A stretch of 64,000 nucleotides of DNA from Halarcobacter sp. (GTDB lineage: Bacteria > Campylobacterota > Campylobacteria > Campylobacterales > Arcobacteraceae), in assembly GCF_963675975.1 (NCBI RefSeq), contig NZ_OY780939.1, forward strand, positions 806,001-870,000, written 5' to 3'. Shown here in pieces: positions 32,992 to 40,277 of the stretch; the first letter of the stretch is position 1; each line of letters opens with the position of its first letter. Under the pieces are notes generated by a model. That model made no database searches and had not been told where the DNA came from. It saw only the letters and a program-made list of their open reading frames with translations. Both the position numbers and the translations under genes were made by a program.

Positions 32992-33953
32992 TTTATTCCT
33001 GCTTCAATTAAATCATGGATATGTAATACACCTATTATCTCATTATTTTCATTAGTAATAATTAAAAGCTGTATTTTATAGTCTTCTACAATCTTTAAAG
33101 CATCACTTGCTAATAGATTTTTATTGTTTATTGTTTTAGGATTTTTAGTTGAGATTGTATCTACACTATTTTCTATTGAAAAGTTTTCACTCATTAATGC
33201 TCTTCTTAAATCTCCATCACTTAAAACCGAATCTAAACGATTATTTTCATCTATTATAAGAACGTTTCCAAGTCTTCCTTCACTCATTGTTACTATTGCA
33301 TCTTTGATTTTCGTTTCACGTGAAACAATTGGAAGATTATCTTTTTTTAGTAAATCATCTACTTTTATAAATAGTTTTTTACCTAAGCTACCACCTGGGT
33401 GAAATGAAGCAAAATCCTCTTTTTGGAAATCTCTTTTTTTCATAAGACAAACTGCTAACACATCTCCCATTGCAAGTGTAAGTGTAGTAGAAGAGGTTGG
33501 GGCAGTATCTAAAGGACAAGCCTCTTTTGTAACACTTATATCAATAAATATATCAGAATATTTACCTAAAGTAGATTCAATATTTTTTGCCATTGCAATT
33601 AATGGAATATCAAATCTTTTAATATGAGGTAATAGTTGAATTAATTCTTCACTTTCACCACTATAAGATATACCAAGAACTATATCATCTTTTCCAATCA
33701 TACCTAAATCCCCATGCATAGCTTCAGTAGGGTGAAGGAAAAAAGATGAAGTTCCAGTACTAGCTAGAGTAGCAGCAATCTTTGCTCCAATAAGCCCTGA
33801 TTTACCTACACCTGTAACTATAACTTTACCTTTGCAATCATAAATTAGATTTATCGCTTTCTCTATATCAAAAGAAGAGATATTTTCTGAAGCAATTTTT
33901 AATTCATTTGCTTCAATATCTAATACCTCTTTTGCTATTTTATTAAAATCCAT
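32988..33953 (-). CDS. kdsD: D-arabinose 5-phosphate isomerase (KpsF/GutQ/KdsD)
   Basis: A 321-residue protein: a SIS sugar-isomerase domain (GKVIVTGVGKSGLIGAKIAA, SSFFLHPTEAMHGDLGMI, SYSGESEEL) followed by two CBS domains (about residues 205-320). It converts ribulose 5-phosphate to arabinose 5-phosphate for Kdo in lipopolysaccharide. ATG at 33953 is chosen because AAGGAAATAAAA stands before it; more upstream codons lie inside the RNase J gene. A parS-like palindrome lies in the coding sequence at 33312-33327, where it encodes VSRETK. Confidence 0.93.
   Translation of the reverse strand: MDFNKIAKEVLDIEANELKIASENISSFDIEKAINLIYDCKGKVIVTGVGKSGLIGAKIAATLASTGTSSFFLHPTEAMHGDLGMIGKDDIVLGISYSGESEELIQLLPHIKRFDIPLIAMAKNIESTLGKYSDIFIDISVTKEACPLDTAPTSSTTLTLAMGDVLAVCLMKKRDFQKEDFASFHPGGSLGKKLFIKVDDLLKKDNLPIVSRETKIKDAIVTMSEGRLGNVLIIDENNRLDSVLSDGDLRRALMSENFSIENSVDTISTKNPKTINNKNLLASDALKIVEDYKIQLLIITNENNEIIGVLHIHDLIEAGIK
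33312..33327. promoter_or_regulatory. parS-like ParB-binding site within kdsD
   Basis: CGTTTCACGTGAAACA matches the widely conserved parS consensus TGTTTCACGTGAAACA at 15 of 16 positions, including the whole 14-bp palindrome GTTTCACGTGAAAC. ParB of many phyla binds this sequence to organise the origin-proximal chromosome. A second copy of the palindrome lies 5.4 kb away. Confidence 0.7.
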
Positions 33954-33963
33954 TTTTATTTCC

Positions 33964-35910
33964 TTACTGAACAAATAGTGTTGGTACAATCATTGGGTAT
34001 TTTTTGTATTTTCTAATACAGTGTTTTCTAACAACTTTTCTTATTTCATCTTCAACAATTCTATTGTTTTTGAAAATACCTTCTTTTGCATTTTTTAAGA
34101 ATGTAACTAGTAAATCTTCAATCTCTTTTGAAAAATATTTATCATGTTTATCTGGAACTAAACCAAATGAAGTAACTCTTGGTCTCTCTTCAATTGTTCT
34201 ATCATTTGCATTAATTTGTGCAACTATAATAACTACACCTTCATTTGCCATAGTTTGTCTATCTAATACAATATCATCTGCAATCTTGTGATTTAATTGA
34301 TTGTCTATATAAACTTTTCCAGTTTTAACTGTTTTCACTTTTTTAAGATATTTAGGTGTAACTTCAATTTGCTCACCATCACTCATAATATATGTATTTC
34401 TTTCTAGTACACCACAGTCGATACCTGTTTTTGCATGTTTAACTGCATGGTTATATTCACCATGAATAGGCATAAAGAATTTTGGTTTGATAAGTCTTAA
34501 CATTAATTTTTGTTCTTCTTGTGCTGCGTGTCCTGATACGTGGATTTCACTAAAATCTTGATATGCAACTGTAGCACCAGCTTTTAATAAATGGTTAATG
34601 ATACCAGATACACTTGCTTCATTTCCTGGAATTGCTTTTGCAGAAAGGATGATTTGATCACCTGGCTTGATTTTTATATGTCTATGCTCATGGATAGACA
34701 TTCTATATAATGCACTCATTGATTCACCTTGACTACCAGTTGTTACAATTAGTACTTCATTGTCATTATATTTATTAACTTCATGTGCATCAATAAATTG
34801 ATCTCTTGGAAATTTTATATACCCAAGACTCATAGCAACCTCAAGGTTTTTCTCCATTGATCTTCCAATAACACAGATTTTTCTTCCATATTTTAATCCA
34901 TGTTCTATTGCTTGTGCAACTCTGTGAATATTTGAAGAGAATGTTGACATAATAACTCTACCTTTAGAAGTAGAGAATAGTCTATCAAAAGTAGGACCTA
35001 CTGTTTTTTCTGATTTAGTAAAACCTGGAGAGTGAGAGTTTGTTGAATCTGACATTAACAGTAAAACACCTTGCTCACCATAATGTGCAAGTCTATGTAA
35101 ATCTGTTGGATAACCATCAATTGGTGTGTGGTCAATTTTAAAGTCACCTGTGTGGATTATTGTCCCAGCATCTGTTTTAATTGCAAGAGAAGATGAGTCA
35201 ATAATTGAGTGAGTAATATGAATCCATTCAATTTCAAAATCACCGATTTTGATTGGAACTCTTTTTTCTATTGGTCTAAATAGTTTTCTATATTCTTTTA
35301 TTTTATGTTCGTCAAATTTTGAACCAATCATCTCTAAAGGCAATGATGTTCCATAAATTGGAAATTGCATCTCTTTAAATAAATATGGCATTGCACCAAT
35401 GTGATCTTCATGTCCATGTGTAATAAGTACTGCAGCAATTTTATCTTTAATTTGTCTAAGATATGTAAAATCTGGTACTAAAATATCAACTCCGTGCATA
35501 TCTTCATCTGGGAAACTCATACCTACATCAACAATTACTGCTGACTTTTCAGTTTCAATAACCATCATGTTTCCACCAATTTCACCCAATCCTCCAAGTG
35601 GAGTGATTCTAACTTTTGCATTAGTAGAAAGGTTTAGTTTATTGTGTGGGTTTAATCTTTCTTTGTGAGATCTTTCATTTATACTATGAGCTTTTCTTAA
35701 GTCATTAATCCATGAGCTATTTGATTTATTAGTATTAGTTTTAGCTCTACTATTATTAGGGTTTCTTCTTCGTCTATTTTGAGGATTTTGTTTCCCTTGA
35801 GTTGGCTCTTTTTTAGGAGCACTTTTCTTTTGTTCAGTTTGTTTTTTTTCTACATTTGTATTTTTATTAGCTACTTCATTTGCTTGATTGTTAGCTTTGT
35901 TGTTTTCCAT
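33964..35910 (-). CDS. rnj: Ribonuclease J
   Basis: A 648-residue metallo-beta-lactamase/beta-CASP ribonuclease. Residues 1 to about 85 are an Asn/Lys/Gln/Arg-rich low-complexity extension; the catalytic core begins at VRITPLGGLGEIGGNMMVIE. Zinc motif HGHEDHIGAMPYL is near residue 162, then HTGDFKIDHTP, SDSTNSHSPG, and the beta-CASP motifs with HVSGHAAQEEQ and FMPIHGEYNH. RNase J is a main mRNA-decay nuclease in Campylobacterota, working with an RNA helicase in Helicobacter. The extended N-terminus is known from Helicobacter and Campylobacter. It overlaps ksgA by 20 bases. Confidence 0.94.
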   Translation of the reverse strand: MENNKANNQANEVANKNTNVEKKQTEQKKSAPKKEPTQGKQNPQNRRRRNPNNSRAKTNTNKSNSSWINDLRKAHSINERSHKERLNPHNKLNLSTNAKVRITPLGGLGEIGGNMMVIETEKSAVIVDVGMSFPDEDMHGVDILVPDFTYLRQIKDKIAAVLITHGHEDHIGAMPYLFKEMQFPIYGTSLPLEMIGSKFDEHKIKEYRKLFRPIEKRVPIKIGDFEIEWIHITHSIIDSSSLAIKTDAGTIIHTGDFKIDHTPIDGYPTDLHRLAHYGEQGVLLLMSDSTNSHSPGFTKSEKTVGPTFDRLFSTSKGRVIMSTFSSNIHRVAQAIEHGLKYGRKICVIGRSMEKNLEVAMSLGYIKFPRDQFIDAHEVNKYNDNEVLIVTTGSQGESMSALYRMSIHEHRHIKIKPGDQIILSAKAIPGNEASVSGIINHLLKAGATVAYQDFSEIHVSGHAAQEEQKLMLRLIKPKFFMPIHGEYNHAVKHAKTGIDCGVLERNTYIMSDGEQIEVTPKYLKKVKTVKTGKVYIDNQLNHKIADDIVLDRQTMANEGVVIIVAQINANDRTIEERPRVTSFGLVPDKHDKYFSKEIEDLLVTFLKNAKEGIFKNNRIVEDEIRKVVRKHCIRKYKKYPMIVPTLFVQ

Positions 35911-36694
35911 CTTTTACCTTTGTATACATTTGGCTATACAAAGATACATCAACTTCATGAGGTCGTAAAGTCTCTTTTATATTAAGTTCATTATAGATAT
36001 TAGATAAAGCCTCTTTACTATAGAGTGAAGTTAAGTTTTTAAATAGTTTTTTTCTAGGTTGAGAAAAACAAACTTTTAAAAATTTTAAAAAACCTTTATC
36101 TAATTCTACATCTTTCTTTTTAGATATAAATAATATTGAAGAAACCACTTTTGGTGGAGGATCAAAAGATTCAGGAGGTACATCAAACAGTATTCTTGCC
36201 TCTTTTGAAACTAATTGTGTAATTATAGAAAGGGAAGAATACTCTTTATCATTTACTTTTGCAGCAAATTTTTGGGCAACTTCTCTTTGAATCATTACAA
36301 TTATATTCTCACAATTTATATCTTCAAATGCTCTTAATATAATATTTGTTGCAATATAATAAGGTAAGTTTGCAATCAAATCATAATTTGAATTATGTAA
36401 ACTACCTTTTTGTTCCCAAGCTTCTAAAACATCTGTGTGGATAAGTTTAAAACGCTCGTCATTTATTTCTATTGCAAATTTTGACTTTAATACAGCTATT
36501 AAATCTGTGTCGACTTCATATGCTGTTGTATCTTTGTACTTGACTAAATTTTCCGTCAAATCACCTAAGCCAGGGCCAATTTCTACAATATGATTATTGT
36601 TATTGGGCATCGATTGGATGATCTTTGATAATACGGTCTGATCTTTTAAAAAATTTTGTCCAAATTTCTTTTTTGCTATTATTGTTTTTTTCAT
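35891..36694 (-). CDS. ksgA: 16S rRNA (adenine1518/1519-N6) dimethyltransferase
   Basis: A 267-residue KsgA/RsmA: KKFGQNFLKDQTVL at residues 9-22, SAM motif EIGPGLGDLTENL near 39, catalytic NLPYYIATNI (N-L-P-Y), and a FDPPPKVVSSI segment near 180. It dimethylates two adenines in the 3' hairpin of 16S rRNA during 30S maturation. It heads a tightly packed operon (ksgA-rnj-kdsD-rsuA-like-rarA-hemJ), divergent from hisF across 74 bases. Confidence 0.95.
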   Translation of the reverse strand: MKKTIIAKKKFGQNFLKDQTVLSKIIQSMPNNNNHIVEIGPGLGDLTENLVKYKDTTAYEVDTDLIAVLKSKFAIEINDERFKLIHTDVLEAWEQKGSLHNSNYDLIANLPYYIATNIILRAFEDINCENIIVMIQREVAQKFAAKVNDKEYSSLSIITQLVSKEARILFDVPPESFDPPPKVVSSILFISKKKDVELDKGFLKFLKVCFSQPRKKLFKNLTSLYSKEALSNIYNELNIKETLRPHEVDVSLYSQMYTKVKDGKQQS

Positions 36695-36768
36695 TAGAAC
36701 AAAGAGTATATCTGCTTTTAACTTACAATTAGATAAGATAATTTTTTATTAAAAAGAAGGATTAAATT

Positions 36769-37530
36769 TTGAGTAATTTTGCAAAAAGAATTATACCTTG
36801 CTTAGATGTTAAAGATGGAAGAGTTGTTAAAGGTGTAAACTTCGTTGGCCTAAGAGATGCAGGTGATCCAGTTGAAGTAGCAAAAAGATATAACAATGAA
36901 GGTGCAGATGAAATCACATTTTTAGATATTACTGCAAGTCATGAAAATAGAGATACAATAGTTGATATAGTAAGAGATGTAGCAAAAGAGGTTTTTATCC
37001 CATTAACTGTGGGTGGTGGAATTAGAAAACTTGATGATATTTATAAACTTTTAAATGTTGGTTGCGATAAAGTTTCCGTAAACTCTTCAGCAGTTGTTAA
37101 CCCTGGATTTATCGACGAGGGAGCAAAGAGATTTGGAAGTCAATGTATAGTAGTTGCTATAGATGTAAAGAGAGTTGAAGATGGTTCATATCATGTGTTT
37201 GTAAAGGGTGGTAGAGAAGATACTGGACTTGATGCATTACAATGGGCAAAAGAGGTTTATAATAGAGGTGCGGGAGAAATACTTTTAACTTCTATGGATA
37301 CTGATGGAGCTAAATCAGGTTTTGAACTTAATATTACTGAACAAATTTCATCAATTGTTGATATCCCTGTAATTGCAAGTGGTGGTGCAGGAACTATGGA
37401 GCATATGAAAGAGGCATTTGAACACGGTGCAAGCGCAGCTTTAGCCGCATCAATATTCCACTTTAAAGAGATAGATATTATGGAATTGAAACATTATTTA
37501 AGAGAGAACAACATACCAGTAAGGATTTAA
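36769..37530 (+). CDS. hisF: Imidazole glycerol phosphate synthase subunit HisF
   Basis: A 253-residue TIM-barrel protein: [17 protein letters not shown] with catalytic Asp near residue 11, VAIDVKR with the second catalytic Asp near 130, phosphate-binding VGGGI and [15 protein letters not shown]. With HisH it forms imidazole glycerol phosphate and AICAR in histidine synthesis. The start is a TTG seven bases after AGAAGGA; no in-frame ATG is nearby. The next gene begins one base after its stop. Confidence 0.95.
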   Translation: MSNFAKRIIPCLDVKDGRVVKGVNFVGLRDAGDPVEVAKRYNNEGADEITFLDITASHENRDTIVDIVRDVAKEVFIPLTVGGGIRKLDDIYKLLNVGCDKVSVNSSAVVNPGFIDEGAKRFGSQCIVVAIDVKRVEDGSYHVFVKGGREDTGLDALQWAKEVYNRGAGEILLTSMDTDGAKSGFELNITEQISSIVDIPVIASGGAGTMEHMKEAFEHGASAALAASIFHFKEIDIMELKHYLRENNIPVRI

Positions 37531-37531
37531 T

Positions 37532-38200
37532 ATGAAGTTTTTTAATCTATTGTTATTACCAGTTTTTGGATTTTCTTTTCAGTTAGAGTTTACAAAAGAG
37601 TTCACTCATCAATTACCTCATGATACTTTAAGTGCTAACTTAATGATTACAATTGAAGATGAAACAGAAAATATTGTAAACGATAGATTTAAAGTTTTCA
37701 ATAAGAAGATAAAGAATTTTAATATAGTTGAAAGAGAGCTAGAAAAATTTAATATCAGACCTAAATATCGACACATATCAAGTACTCCAAAAATCACTGG
37801 ATATGTTGGAGAATTAAGATATAAAATAAATTCATATAAAGCGAAAGATATGCATATGTTTATATCTGAACTTACAGAATTGAAAAGATTTAGAGATACA
37901 ACAGTATCTGTTAGTAATCTATCTTGGAGTGTAAAAGAAGAAACTTATAATGTAACTTTAGATCTTTTAAGATTTGAAGCAATTAGTTGGGGTAATACTT
38001 ATGCTAACAATTTATCAAACGATTTAAAAAAAGATTGTGTTCTTGAAAAAGTACAAATTGATAAAGACAAAATAAACGATAACAGCAATGTAAATATTCT
38101 TTATAGTAACACTCTAAATAATTCTAAAGATGTTGATGTTCCTGATGCAAAAGAGGAAAGAGTTACTATTTATCCTAAATATTTTTTGGAGTGTAAATGA
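37532..38200 (+). CDS. SIMPL-domain (DUF541) exported protein
   Basis: A 222-residue protein with a short signal peptide (MKFFNLLLLPVFGFSF) and a SIMPL/DUF541 domain: beta-rich, with IRPKYRHISSTPKITGYVGELRY and a NLSWSVKEETYNVTLDLLRFEAISWG stretch. Members are periplasmic or outer-membrane proteins with no settled function. It is packed between hisF (one base) and the nucleosidase-like gene (four-base overlap), so it is co-transcribed with them. Confidence 0.75.
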   Translation: MKFFNLLLLPVFGFSFQLEFTKEFTHQLPHDTLSANLMITIEDETENIVNDRFKVFNKKIKNFNIVERELEKFNIRPKYRHISSTPKITGYVGELRYKINSYKAKDMHMFISELTELKRFRDTTVSVSNLSWSVKEETYNVTLDLLRFEAISWGNTYANNLSNDLKKDCVLEKVQIDKDKINDNSNVNILYSNTLNNSKDVDVPDAKEERVTIYPKYFLECK

Positions 38201-38742
38201 TAGTTTGTGCAGGAAGAAATGAAACTTTTAATTTTGCTCAACCAGTTGGGGTTGGCTTAATTGAAAGTGCAATCAATCTTACAAGACAATGTTTGTTTGA
38301 TAAGCCAGATTTTTTACTTTTTATAGGTAGTGCAGGTAGCTATGGAAATCATAATATTTTTGATATTGTTGAATCAAAAAGAGCAGCAAATATTGAGCTT
38401 TCATTTTTAAATGATGATTCATATACACCTTTAGATAATGTATTGGAGTCTGAAAATAAAATGGTGAGAAATGACACTATAGTAAATAGTTCAAATTATA
38501 TATCTAAGAACTTTGAATTATCTAAGCAGTTTAATGAATATGGAATAGGTATTGAAAATATGGAATACTTTTCTATAGTACAAGTTGCACGAGAATTTGA
38601 AATACCTGTTGCAGGTATATTTGTAATTACAAATTATACAAATGATAATGCACATAAAGATTTTATAGCTAATCACAAAGAAGCAATGGCTAAGTTAACT
38701 AAGTACTTAGAAGAAAAGAAAATTATAAAAAGTTTCACGTGA
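38197..38742 (+). CDS. Phosphorylase-superfamily (nucleosidase-like) protein
   Basis: A 181-residue protein that looks like a compact purine nucleoside phosphorylase/MTAN-fold member: VCAGRNETF near the start, LLFIGSAGSYG, GIGIENMEYFSIVQVAREFEIPVAGIFVIT near 115-148. The Met-Glu pair that binds ribose in MTA/SAH nucleosidases is kept, but the catalytic Asp that follows in I-S-D is Asn here (VITNYTND). Activity is therefore uncertain; the fold assignment is moderately secure. Its stop codon (38740-38742) lies inside a parS-like palindrome. Confidence 0.7.
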   Translation: MIVCAGRNETFNFAQPVGVGLIESAINLTRQCLFDKPDFLLFIGSAGSYGNHNIFDIVESKRAANIELSFLNDDSYTPLDNVLESENKMVRNDTIVNSSNYISKNFELSKQFNEYGIGIENMEYFSIVQVAREFEIPVAGIFVITNYTNDNAHKDFIANHKEAMAKLTKYLEEKKIIKSFT

Positions 38743-38746
38743 AACG
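38731..38746. promoter_or_regulatory. parS-like ParB-binding site over the nucleosidase-like stop codon
   Basis: AGTTTCACGTGAAACG holds the full 14-bp parS palindrome GTTTCACGTGAAAC and matches the 16-bp consensus at 14 positions. The right half merges with the beginning of the repeat array that follows, so it may also have formed when that repeat inserted. Confidence 0.6.
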
Positions 38747-38936
38747 TCGTAAAGAAAACGTGAACTGCTTCACGTTTTTAGACGTTGAAAGTGTAATGGT
38801 ATGCGAAGCATCCATGGAACTCGAGGAACGTCGTTAAGAAAACGTAAACATTCTTACGTTTGACCTTGAAAGCGAAGCAGTCTGCAAAGCAGTCATAAAA
38901 TTCGAGGAATATCGAAGTGAAAACACAAACTTTTCA
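38743..38936 (+). repeat. Tandem palindromic repeat: two copies of about 82 bases plus a decayed third
   Basis: Copy 1 (38743-38826) and copy 2 (38827-38907) align end to end from AACGTCGT to TTCGAGG/CTCGAGG with one 3-base indel; 38908-38936 resembles the first third again. Each copy holds two hairpins. Hairpin A is a ten-pair stem with CTGC loop at 38755-38778, and an eight-pair stem at 38840-38861. Hairpin B is ATGC/GCAT at 38801-38811 and CTGC/GCAG at 38892-38902 minus 10 (38882-38892). Stem changes between copies are compensatory. One frame encodes ENVNxxTF-DxESxxVCxA-type peptides in both copies. Confidence 0.8.
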
Positions 38937-39116
38937 AAAAAAGAATGTAAGAAAAAGAGTAACTAAATTTGTAGTATCATCCTAAACATGAACTACAAAA
39001 GTTAAATAAAAACATTAAGTTTTAGTACTAAAAAAAGACACAAGAAAATTTAAATACTATACGAAAAAATATATAGTAAAAGTAAAAACCTATAAATATT
39101 AAAAGAAAAGGTAAAC
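38937..39116. other. AT-rich leader region ahead of rlmN
   Basis: The remainder of the 374-base gap between the nucleosidase-like gene and rlmN. It is very A-rich, has no reading frame with a ribosome site, and ends in AAAGAAAAGGTAAAC before the rlmN ATG. A promoter such as ACTATACG near 39055 is possible but unproven. Confidence 0.4.
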
Positions 39117-40184
39117 ATGAATTCAATATATGATTACACATTAGATGAGTTAAAAGGAAAATTAAAACCAAGCTTTAGAGCAAAGCAGGTTTACAATTGG
39201 ATATATAAAAAATATGTAACTTCATATGACGATATGAAGAATATTCCAAAAGATTTAATTCAAGATTTAAAAGAAAATTATCCAATAGATATTTTAGAGA
39301 TTGTTAAAAAAGAGAAAAGTTCTGATGGAAGTATAAAGTATCTATTTAAATTAAGAGATGGACATACAGTTGAATCTGTACTTCTTCTAATGAAGAAAAA
39401 AGTTATAAATGATGATGGAACAATTGAACAAAGTGAAAAATTCACCGTTTGTATCTCAACACAAGTTGGATGTAAAGTAGGGTGTACATTTTGTCTTACA
39501 GCAAAAGGTGGATTTGTAAGAAATCTAACAGTTGGTGAAATAGTAAATCAAATTGTACAAATAAAAAGAGATAACAATATTCCTGAAAACAAAACATTAA
39601 ATATTGTTTTTATGGGTATGGGTGAACCACTTGATAATTATGACAATTTTGTTCATTCAGTAAAAGTATTTTCAGAAGAAGATGGACTAGCAATAAACAG
39701 AAGAAGACAAACAGTTTCAACTTCAGGATTATCAACAAAAATTGAAAAACTTGCAAATGAAGAACTTGGTATTCAACTTGCTATCTCTTTACATGCAGTT
39801 GATGATGATTTAAGAAGTGAATTGATTCCTATGAATAAAGCATACAATATAAAATCAATTATTGATGCAGTTAGAAAGTTTCCAATTGATACTAGAAAAA
39901 AAGTTATGTTTGAATATTTGGTTATAAAAGATAAAAATGATGATATTGAATCTGCTAAAAAATTATTGAAATTATTAGATGGAATTAAAGCTAAAGTAAA
40001 CTTGATATATTTTAATCCTTATCCAGGTACTTCATATCAAAGACCACAAAGGGATGATATGGTAAAATTCCAAGAATATTTAACAAGTAGAGGTTTACTA
40101 TGTACAATTAGAGAATCAAAAGGACTTGATATCTCTGCTGCATGTGGACAATTAAAAGAGAAGGAAACAAATGCAAGCTCTTGA
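39117..40184 (+). CDS. rlmN: 23S rRNA (adenine2503-C2)/tRNA methyltransferase RlmN
   Basis: A 355-residue radical-SAM enzyme with CKVGCTFC (CxxxCxxC cluster ligands near residues 119-126), MGMGEPLDNYDNF, STSGLSTKIEKL, LAISLHAVDDDLRSELIPMN and the C-terminal SRGLLCTIRESKGLDISAACGQL containing the methyl-carrying Cys. It methylates A2503 of 23S rRNA and A37 of some tRNAs. AAAAGGTAAAC precedes the ATG. Its last 14 bases overlap a small membrane protein gene. Confidence 0.95.
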   Translation: MNSIYDYTLDELKGKLKPSFRAKQVYNWIYKKYVTSYDDMKNIPKDLIQDLKENYPIDILEIVKKEKSSDGSIKYLFKLRDGHTVESVLLLMKKKVINDDGTIEQSEKFTVCISTQVGCKVGCTFCLTAKGGFVRNLTVGEIVNQIVQIKRDNNIPENKTLNIVFMGMGEPLDNYDNFVHSVKVFSEEDGLAINRRRQTVSTSGLSTKIEKLANEELGIQLAISLHAVDDDLRSELIPMNKAYNIKSIIDAVRKFPIDTRKKVMFEYLVIKDKNDDIESAKKLLKLLDGIKAKVNLIYFNPYPGTSYQRPQRDDMVKFQEYLTSRGLLCTIRESKGLDISAACGQLKEKETNASS

Positions 40185-40269
40185 TTATGCAATGTTAATT
40201 TTCATTGCTGCTGTTGCAATTTTTTCTGCAATAGGCTTTTATATAAACAATAAAGATAAAAAAGAATAA
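40171..40269 (+). CDS. 32-residue single-span membrane protein
   Basis: MQALDYAMLIFIAAVAIFSA... ends in NNKDKKE: one hydrophobic helix (about residues 7-24) with a charged C-terminal tail. GAGAAGGAAACAA before the ATG at 40171 is a strong ribosome site, and gltX has its own ATAAGGAATACT nine bases after the stop. The gene overlaps the end of rlmN by 14 bases. Its function is unknown; size and topology resemble small membrane subunits or regulators. Confidence 0.65.
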   Translation: MQALDYAMLIFIAAVAIFSAIGFYINNKDKKE

Positions 40270-40277
40270 GGAATACT

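Noticed and set aside
35650-35910. Asn/Lys/Gln-rich N-terminus of RNase J as a mis-called start
   Set aside because: The frame, the overlap with ksgA and known N-terminal extensions of RNase J in this bacterial group support the long form.
38796-38837. Short ATG frame MVCEASMELEERR inside repeat copy 1
   Set aside because: No ribosome site, only 13 codons, and its sequence lies in hairpin B of the repeat. I treat it as part of the repeat rather than a gene.
38743-38936. CRISPR array as explanation of the tandem repeat
   Set aside because: The units are directly adjacent without unique spacers, diverged, about 82 bases long and only two to three in number, and no cas genes are nearby.
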